Assembly (NCBI RefSeq): GCF_000276665.1
Contig: NW_004955472.1
Location: 3,910,884 to 3,974,883 of the forward strand
Source of the DNA: Chinchilla lanigera
Lineage: Eukaryota; Chordata; Mammalia; Rodentia; Chinchillidae
DNA length: 64,000 bases
Reading direction: 5' to 3'
The notes under the pieces were generated by a model, which did no database searches, had not been told where the DNA came from, and saw nothing but the letters and a program-made list of their open reading frames with translations. A program made the position numbers and the translations under genes. Each line of letters starts with the position of its first letter. The stretch's first letter is position 1. Positions 57,215-64,000 of the stretch are shown here, one piece after another.

Positions 57215-57824
57215 CTGAAAGCAATTTTCTGCTTTAATAGAAGAAAGGCTGGAGGATGAATTTAAAACAGTTGGAAAATTTTGAAGTCCTGGAGTATATG
57301 CATCACTATACACTGCCGGAAAGAGCATTATATCTCATTCTCAAGAAATATAAAACTAAAGTTTAACCAGCACAGACTTAGAAATCAGAAAGAGAGAGAA
57401 AAAACTAAAGTGCCCAAACATACACTTAATTTAGAAATGAGGAAAACCAATAAGATGTCTGCCATAATGTCAAATACTCTTATATGTTGAGACAGAGAAG
57501 AACAAAGAAAGAGAACAAAGCAGCAGAGATTTCTGGAAATAAAAAAAACATAAAAGAATCTCCTAAATTTATTTAACATAGATTTCCATAAGCTAATTTA
57601 ATTTCATGCAAGTTTAATACAAAACCTACACCCTGATTATACCATAACTAAATGCTTCCTAGAAGTGCAAGAAATTTAAAATATAACCTGAGAATGAAAA
57701 AAAGTTGATAATTCATAGTAATTGGATGTAAAATATTAAAATGTCAGATGTTATCAGCACAGCTAATGAAATTCGGAGATCAGAAGAAAATAGAATGACA
57801 CCCTTAATGAACATTTTAAGAAGG

Positions 57825-57890
57825 GAAGAGAAGAGGAGAGAAGAGGAGAGAGGAGAGCAGTGAAGAGGGTAAAGAAGAGAAGGAAATAAA
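57825..57890 (+). repeat. Purine-rich GAGAAG repeat tract
   Basis: Repeats of AAGAGGAGAG and variants form a low-complexity G/A tract. Confidence 0.85.
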
Positions 57891-58098
57891 AGAAAACCTA
57901 GCTATGAAAAAATATGGCTGGTGGAAAGATATCTGGAAAAATAGTAGCTGAAAAAACTTACTACTTTTAGACCTATGCTGGAAAAAACATAAAATATTTT
58001 CTTAGGTTGTAAAGGAGCACAATTTATAAGAAAATATGAAGAAAATGATAAATATAAATTAAATAAAAATGTGTAATAAAATTTTGAAAGATAATTTA

Positions 58099-58250
58099 AA
58101 GCAGGAATCTTGCTGCAGACCTCTCCGGAGCTCCACCACAGCCTGTACTGTCAGGGGAAGAATGGCTTCCAGGGAGTCTTCCCCCAGGTATTGTGCAACG
58201 TCCTCCTGGTTTACAGCTTCTGAAAGGCTCTCATGACCCCAGTCCAATAA
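58099..58250 (-). pseudogene. Unassigned coding-like fragment, GC-rich, minus strand
   Basis: About 150 bases of clearly higher GC than the AT-rich flanks encode an uninterrupted stretch including EAVNQEDVAQYLGEDSLEAI and LPLTVQAVVELRRGLQQ, which has the look of a real helical domain. A CCTTTCAG| acceptor-like site lies inside the frame, but no good donor follows, and the frame then runs into AT-rich filler. Likely a fragment of a processed pseudogene or a degenerate exon. I could not name the parent gene. Confidence 0.4.
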
Positions 58251-58612
58251 TAACAAGGTAATATAAGATTTATAATTTAACTAAAAATCTATTTTACTAT
58301 GTAACTATGAATAATTGATTGGTAGATTGAACAAAAGATATTTTTATTCACTGACTATTAAAATACTAATTCAGACGGACTTTTGTTAGTGATATAAGTT
58401 CACAAGTGTTAATGAAACAGTAGAACTAGAGAAAGCAATGTTGCCTTAAAATGAGAGGGTTTTGAATGCTTTCGTTACGAAAAAATAATGTTCAAAGTGA
58501 TAGACATCTTAATCATCCTTATTGTATCACCACAATGAATTCTTATATTGAAACAACATATTTTAGCTCATGAGTGTGTAAAATTATCATGTTAATGAAA
58601 GAAAATTATAGA

Positions 58613-58797
58613 GCTGGACCTGATGGCACACGCCTGTAATCCTAGTTCTGTGGAAGCTAAGGCAAACAGATCATAAGTTGGAGCCCAGCCTGGGCAATTC
58701 AGCAATTTAATGAGACCCTCTCTCAGAATATAAATATTTAAAAAGGGCCACATACTGCTCTGTGCAAGAAGTCCTTTAAGTTCAATCCATAGTAAAA
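58613..58797 (+). mobile_element. B1-ID composite SINE
   Basis: A B1-like left part (GCTGGACCTGATGGCACACG, CCTGTAATCCTAGTTCTGTG, GAGCCCAGCCTGGGCAATTC, TGAGACCCTCTCTCAGAATA) is followed at about 58745 by an ID-like part (GGGCCACATACTGCTCTGTG, CAAGAAGTCCTTTAAGTTCA ATCC). Composite B1-ID elements are known in several non-murid rodents. The copy is old. Confidence 0.65.
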
Positions 58798-58807
58798 CAC
58801 ACGCACA

Positions 58808-58905
58808 ATCTATCTATCTATCTATCATCTATCTATCTATCTATCTATCTATCCATCTATAATATATATACACTATATGTAATATATATTATATTATATA
58901 TATTC
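58808..58905 (+). repeat. (TATC)n microsatellite with adjoining AT-rich repeat
   Basis: About 13 TATC/CATC units (58808-58860) run into an (AT)n-type tract with TATATGTAATATATATTATA. It starts where the composite SINE's tail ends and probably grew from it. Confidence 0.95.
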
Positions 58906-59869
58906 CAGGGTATGTATTCATACCATTCCCATATGTCAAAAGAAGAGAACTTAGAAGCAGAGAAACCTTTTTGTAGTTCAGTAGTTCTCAGAGGTTAGTT
59001 ATGGGGAGAAGTCTCACTAGTTGAGGAAAGGGAAACCCGTTTGAGGAGCATCAAGAATCCAAAGCCAGAACATGCTTTTCACCAAACACTGGTGAGCAAG
59101 CTTTTTAAATTCAGTTTTGGAATAAGAGGACTACCATGAGAAGCGTTAGTTCAGTTAACAGGGGAGGAGGGATAACAGCGCTGCAGATGCCCAGGTTCTG
59201 AGAAGCAAGAACAGTGCGGAAGAGGGGAGCAGCTCATGCCTCTCCACAGTCGGAGGAAGGAATGGGAAGGGAAATATCCAGTCACGGTCAGAACAGATCC
59301 CGACGGTAGCCACGCAGAGCGTTCATGGATTCTGTTTCTTTGCTAGAATGGCAATTTTCCAAAGTTTAAAAGGAACAGAATTTAGAGAATAATTCCTTCT
59401 TTTCATGATTATTCCCTTCATTTTTAGCAAATAAAGTAGAACATTAAGTGAAGTGAAATATGAGTAGTGAAGTGTTCACTGAATTTAAAATTTAATGTGC
59501 ATGAAACTAGATGATTTTTACATGATACAATTTCCCATAAGGTAGTTGAAAAATAATGCCCACTTGATTGAAATCAATGTAAGTTGTAAACCATCTTCAA
59601 AATCACTCTAATTTAAAATACTAAAATGAAACTAAGTTACTATGGTGAAATATTTGATGCCACAATCATCTATTTCCATGACTTTTTTTAACTTCAGTTT
59701 GTAAATTTTTCACGTCATTGTCCACCTTGATAATATATTGCCATATCAGCCGGCGTTTCTAATGCTGTAAGGTGTTTTCAGTTAAAGAACGGTCCCTCAT
59801 CCAGACTGCACTTGGATCTGGGAAGTTTAAGGTTGCAAAACCTCGTGCAGTTTTTGATGCAGGAGGAGC
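58906..59869. other. Unassigned sequence
   Basis: About 960 bp. The 59160-59330 part is GC-richer. No recognised gene. Confidence 0.4.
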
Positions 59870-60015
59870 ATGTATTCTAAGAGGTGGAAGGAGGGGAGAA
59901 GGGAAGAAGATGATGAAAAAGTTTAAGATACGTGATGCTCATGCACCAAATCCTGAGAAGGAATGTAATCATTATGTACTGCAAGTGTGTGTTAACAAAA
60001 ACCCTGGAAAATTAC
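59870..60015 (+). mobile_element. Possible LINE-1 3' end fragment
   Basis: GGTGGAAGGAGGGGAGAAGG, then GTGATGCTCATGCACCAAAT, AGGAATGTAATCATTATGTA and CTGCAAGTGTGTGTTAACAA. The order repeats that near 9.1 and 26.1 kb. The 82-codon frame across it (59772-60020) is therefore not a gene. Confidence 0.45.
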
Positions 60016-60986
60016 TCTAGATTTTATGGGGAAAAGATGGAATATATGTGTTCAAAGTGAAGGGGATTGTGAAGGGGATTAATACCAATGTGTTTTATCC
60101 TATAATAACTTATTAAAAATTTAAACATTACTGTATGTGTTGATTATCCCTTTTAACAGAGCATCTAGTATGTGTGTATCTAGTTGCATGAGTAATGTTC
60201 GTGTCTCTGAGTGTGACGATTTGCTTGCAGTATGTCCTGTGTAACAAAAGCACCCAGTTGGAGATACTTGGAGGCCAGCAAGATTTTTTTCTATACCATC
60301 TGGGTGAAATGTATTTTCTTGTATTTGTGTGTTATGCTGTTTTCCTGAATTTCCAAAAAGGAAGGAAGTATATTTTCAAAGGGAAAATAATTTGAATGTA
60401 GCTATATTTTAAAAATTAAAGTACTAATATTTAGAAAACTTTGTATATTTTAAATGCTGAATTTGAATTGAGATTTTGAATCTCTTTTTTCTTTTTGCCA
60501 AAGTATCATTGAAGAAAATAGGCATTACCCTTTTAGTTTTCTTCAAGGCTTATATTTATTTAAGTTTGGTAGTTCCATTTTGGTTAATACAAATGTTCAA
60601 AGCCAAGCTATTAAATAAATCATTGTTTGGCACCAAAAAGCATAAGTAGAAAAGTAAATTTAACTCATATATACTTTAATGCATTTACAACTCAAATTTT
60701 ATAAGATGCTTCTGTAAATGTAATGTAAATTAACTATTAATTTAAGTACAAAAATCTTCATGAAACATTATTTGTTAGTGGGAATTTTGTGAAATTTTAA
60801 CATATAACCTTGTAACTTTGCATACGTAAAATCTGTAATAAAATATTAACTGAATATATGAAGGTATGTTTGATCATTTTTATTACTACAATTCACATTT
60901 TTAAAACTTGAAAACAATGTAAGTGTATATAATTATGAGGCTACATAAAAAATATTATGATATGTATACATAAATTACTAAAAGTA
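60016..60986. other. AT-rich stretch with AATAAA signals
   Basis: About 970 bp. AATAAA-type polyadenylation hexamers occur near 60612 and 60838, and the sequence looks like a 3' UTR in composition. Without an upstream coding exon this is not evidence of a gene. Confidence 0.4.
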
Positions 60987-60994
60987 AGCAGGCT

Positions 60995-61089
60995 GGGCTG
61001 GGGATACAGCTCAGCAGCACAAGCGCCTGCCTGGAAAGCGCAAGGTCCTGAGTTCGATTCCCGGTACCAAAAAACAATACCTCAATGTC
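60995..61089 (+). mobile_element. ID SINE
   Basis: GGGCTGGGGATACAGCTCAG, GCCTGCCTGGAAAGCGCAAG, TTCGATTCCCGGTACC and a short A-rich tail. AGCAGGCT is duplicated at 60987-60994 and 61090-61097. The small minus-strand frame at 61011-61334 crosses the SINE and is not a gene. Confidence 0.93.
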
Positions 61090-61097
61090 AGCAGGCT

Positions 61098-62003
61098 ACA
61101 CGCACAGTATATTGATACACAACCATGCCCATCTCTAATAGCAGAGTCACTGACCAGTAAAACAAGCACTGATCTCACTTTGTTACAGAAGGTACTTGTA
61201 ACTGTCGGTGCTCTTAGAAATGCAGACAGACAGGAAGAGAGAGAGAAGGCAGAAATAAGCTCAAAAGAGCACAGATGAAAGGACGGACGAGAGAGGAAGA
61301 GCAGCGTAAAGGACAATTGACCGAGGCAAGCCACAGGGTCTGGAGAGGGTGTTATCCGCTGGCCTGAGAATGGCCTTCACTCACGCTTTTGTCTTTATGA
61401 GTTAGCGCGTCTGACAATTTTACAGGGTAAATACATTACTTTAATACTGAAAAGGTAAAGAATTTAACCATAACATTTAAAAAGTCAAACACAGAAAGAC
61501 AAAACACATAGAATGAAGCATGGCTGACTTCAACATACACACAAAATGAAAATCAATCTGATATTACAAATGAAAGAGTTCAAATACACTCTCTCTCACA
61601 GACAACAAAATACAAATAGGAGAATATGTCTCAGCCTATATTTGGGAACTAAAAAAAAATAAATTAAAATACTGACTAGATTTAAAATATTCTCTAAATT
61701 AGCAAATACTCTTTGAAATACAATAGTGGTGATAAGAATTTTCATAGATCTCTGTAGCATGTGCTATGTTTTAAATTCAGGCATCCTTTGAGAGCTAATT
61801 TTGTGATACACATAAAAAGAGTCATAACAGTTTTGCTTAAAGAGTCAGAGTTGCTTAATTTTTTCATATGGAAATGTACAGAAATACATTTGATGTAAAA
61901 ATGTAGTTTCATTTAGAAATGTATTTCACATAGAAATGCATTCTTAATTCCTTAAGAATTACAGACTAAGATTTATTTATAATGTTCCTAATACATATAT
62001 TTT
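61098..62003. other. Unassigned sequence
   Basis: About 900 bp, AT-rich after 61400. No recognised repeat or gene. Confidence 0.4.
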
Positions 62004-62091
62004 GGGCCAGGGATATAGCTCAGTGGCACAGTGCTTGCCTGGCAAGTGTGAGATCCTGAGTTCGATTCTCAATATCAAAAAAAAAAAAAAA
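62004..62091 (+). mobile_element. ID SINE, diverged
   Basis: GGGCCAGGGATATAGCTCAG, GTGCTTGCCTGGCAAGTGTG, AGATCCTGAGTTCGATTCTC and a pure A tail of about 15. No clean duplication, although AT-rich flanks could hide one. Confidence 0.92.
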
Positions 62092-62285
62092 TCAGAGGCA
62101 TATATATATATATTTAAAGCCTTACATTTTCTACAGAATGAAGATGACTGAATAAAAAAGTCATATGGAGAGATTATATAATCTGTTAATCTTAAAAAAT
62201 GTTAAATATCATCATGGAAATCTCAAAGAACAGTCAAACAAGAAAACAATGTAAATGATTTAAATAACAAGTTTCCCATATAGAC

Positions 62286-62380
62286 TGTGTGTGTGTGTGT
62301 GTGTGTAAATGTGCGTGTGTGTGTGCCTGCATGTGTGTGTGTGCATATGTCTGTGTGTGCATATGTGCATGTATGTGTGC
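62286..62380 (+). repeat. (TG)n microsatellite, imperfect
   Basis: GTGTGTGTGTGTGTGTGTGT with interruptions by AAAT, GC and CAT units over about 95 bases. Confidence 0.97.
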
Positions 62381-63863
62381 TATTTAAGGAATTTGGACAT
62401 GCTCTTCCCTCACTTTTTCATTATTAAAATAATTATCATATATCAGTAATAATTTGCAAATAGCTGTTCGTATAGATCACCTCAAGCTAACTGAATGTCA
62501 TTTTTGCTGATACTGAAAATGTCCTTACCATCCTTTTACTCAGTATGCTAGCTAAAAGTTAGGTATTTCTGAACAACACAATTCTGCTGATAATCAACAC
62601 ATTTTTATATGAATGTATTGATGATTCATTCATCTCCAATACAGAGTCAGCATGACAAAATTTTTAAAGAGCTGGTAGGAAACTAATTTGGGTCTAAGTC
62701 CCTATTCTGAGTATTTGGATCTATGGAGCCTTGCCAAGTTACTTACTCCCTGTACCTTCCTTTCTTTAAGTATAAAATGAGATGATACATAAGTATGCAT
62801 TACAGTATTATGAGAAAGGAAAATTTTAAAATGTTTAATAATGCTTAGTTGCCCTTACTTTAGATTTGTGTTTGGTGGGAATACCCAGAATATACCCTCT
62901 TCATAAATTATTAGGGTAGGTTACAATATTAGTAACTATACTTCCCATTTTGTACATTTGCTCTGTGTACTGATTTGTCCTATATTATGGCAACTTTGTG
63001 TTCTTTGTCCTGCATCTTCCTTCTGCCCTATGCCTGGAGCCACTATTTATTCTGCTAATAAAGGACAGATATACTATCAACAACCCATATACACATTACA
63101 GATAAACAGGGAAGAACTACAACAGGTCGCTCTTCAGGAACACGCAAGCTAATAAACAAAGAATAGCTTTAAAGAAAAAGAAGAAAAATGTATTCACCTA
63201 GGTTTCTCTATACAGTGAAAACATCTATTAAAAATGAAGGACAGGTCTGAGACAATACCCAGAAGTGTATTGTCACACAAATATCCTCCAGAAATCTGCC
63301 AGAAGACAGTGTTTAGTCAAAAGGAGTACGATCCCAGACAGAATACTTGTATGTACACAGCGTCGTAGAGAACACTCTTCATGCGCTTCCTTGACTTCAA
63401 AGATTCGTCACTACCAATCAGTTCTGTCCCTTGAAATCCACTGCAGCCCTCCCTGGGCCCAGGTCTGAGGCCTTCTATGCTGTTTTCTTTCAAGCCGTTC
63501 TCATTTGGTTCTTTGGGGTTGCAACTCATTTCTCAGAATGTCCCTCTCAAGTGACCTCAAGACCCCTCCAAGATTCCAACAAAATACCCCCTCTTATTGC
63601 ATCAAATATAATAAAGCTACCATTGTTTAACTTTCTAAGAAATGTGCAAAAATGGTTTTGCTGAAAACAGGCCCACTTAATAGCAGCATATAAAGCACTC
63701 AGAGTTCATCTTGCAAATATTGAAGGTGTTTCACGAAGAATTTATGAGAATAAAGTTGAAACTTTGATATCTGTTTCATGGAATACTTAATTTTTTATCT
63801 TAGGCCTGGAACAAGACTTGGCCTCCACATCTATAAAGCAGTAACAGTAAATTTTAGGGACTC
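62381..63863. other. Unassigned sequence
   Basis: About 1.5 kb, AT-rich, with a GC-richer part at 63430-63580. Short open frames only; none recognised. Confidence 0.4.
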
Positions 63864-64000
63864 TCGTCTTAGTCTCTTTTTGTGCTACTGTGATGAAATA
63901 CCCGACGCGGTTCATGTATAAAAAGGATTTATTTTCTTGCTGTTTTGGAGGCTGGTTCACCACAGCTTCTAAGATGCTGCCTTACTGGTGTTGCCTGCAG
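63864..64000 (-). mobile_element. MaLR/MLT1-like LTR, minus strand, cut by the window edge
   Basis: CGTCTTAGTCTCTTTTTGTG, CTACTGTGATGAAATACCCG, AAAAGGATTTATTTTCTTGC and TGTTTTGGAGGCTGGTTCAC follow the antisense 3' end of a MaLR LTR ('tgtcttagtc..ctgc..taacaaaatacc..tttatttctcacagttctggaggctgg'). The start of the LTR lies beyond the right edge. Confidence 0.7.

Noticed and set aside
59772..60020. 82-codon plus-strand frame with a basic stretch
   Set aside because: Most of it overlaps the purine-rich L1-like 3' end seen at other sites.
60195..60860. Possible last exon and 3' UTR with AATAAA signals
   Set aside because: AATAAA is common in AT-rich DNA and no upstream coding exon joins it.
62286..62380. 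Possible CRISPR-like or direct-repeat array
   Set aside because: It is a simple TG microsatellite in a mammalian genome.
1..64000. tRNA genes suggested by ID A and B boxes
   Set aside because: All such sites are ID SINEs with A tails and target duplications; none folds as a complete tRNA gene by inspection.

Overview
The window is a 64 kb piece of a placental-mammal nuclear genome, almost certainly a rodent. It is AT-rich, has no operon-like gene packing, and no open reading frame I can assign to a known protein. Two short SINE families identify the lineage. One is a tRNA-Ala-derived ID family with a distinctive body (GGGGCTGGGGATTTAGCTCA at the 5' end, a GCCTGGCAAGCGCAAGG core, a CCGGTACCGG-type 3' end). 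The other is a 7SL-derived B1 family. Murine B2 and B4 elements were not seen, so a non-murid rodent is likely; a hystricomorph (guinea-pig or mole-rat like) is my best guess but is not proven.

Layout. 1-9 kb: ID copies, an antisense LINE-1 ORF2 fragment (about 2.96-3.83 kb), a solo LTR (4.92-5.28 kb), a 100-base assembly gap inside an ID element (7,523-7,622), and a GC-rich hAT-type DNA transposon (7.87-8.10 kb). 9-18.5 kb: B1 and ID relics, an antisense L1 ORF2 piece, and a poly(T) tract bracketed by a perfect 16-bp direct repeat. 18.8-28.1 kb: a long ancient LINE 3' region, several LTRs of the ERVL/MaLR class, an L1 ORF2 fragment, and a clear nested insertion at 23.3-24.2 kb. 30-42 kb: B1 and ID insertions with target-site duplications, an L1 3' end, simple repeats and a possible LTR at 37.9-38.2 kb. 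42-50.3 kb: LTR fragments, then two L1 3' ends, both invaded by ID elements; one holds a double-ID insertion between a single pair of target duplications. 51-64 kb: B1, a B1-ID composite, microsatellites, and three coding-looking fragments on the minus strand (56.3-58.3 kb), one with plausible splice sites. A MaLR-like LTR runs off the right edge.

The region reads as a gene desert or the interior of very large introns, shaped by successive retrotransposition. No tRNA, rRNA or snRNA gene, CRISPR array or clear promoter was seen. I did not find a convincing new biological system. The most useful leads are the nested and dimeric SINE/LTR insertions, the hAT element and the minus-strand exon-like segments. 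Repeat family names are from memory of consensus sequences, not from a database run, and boundaries without target-site duplications are approximate.
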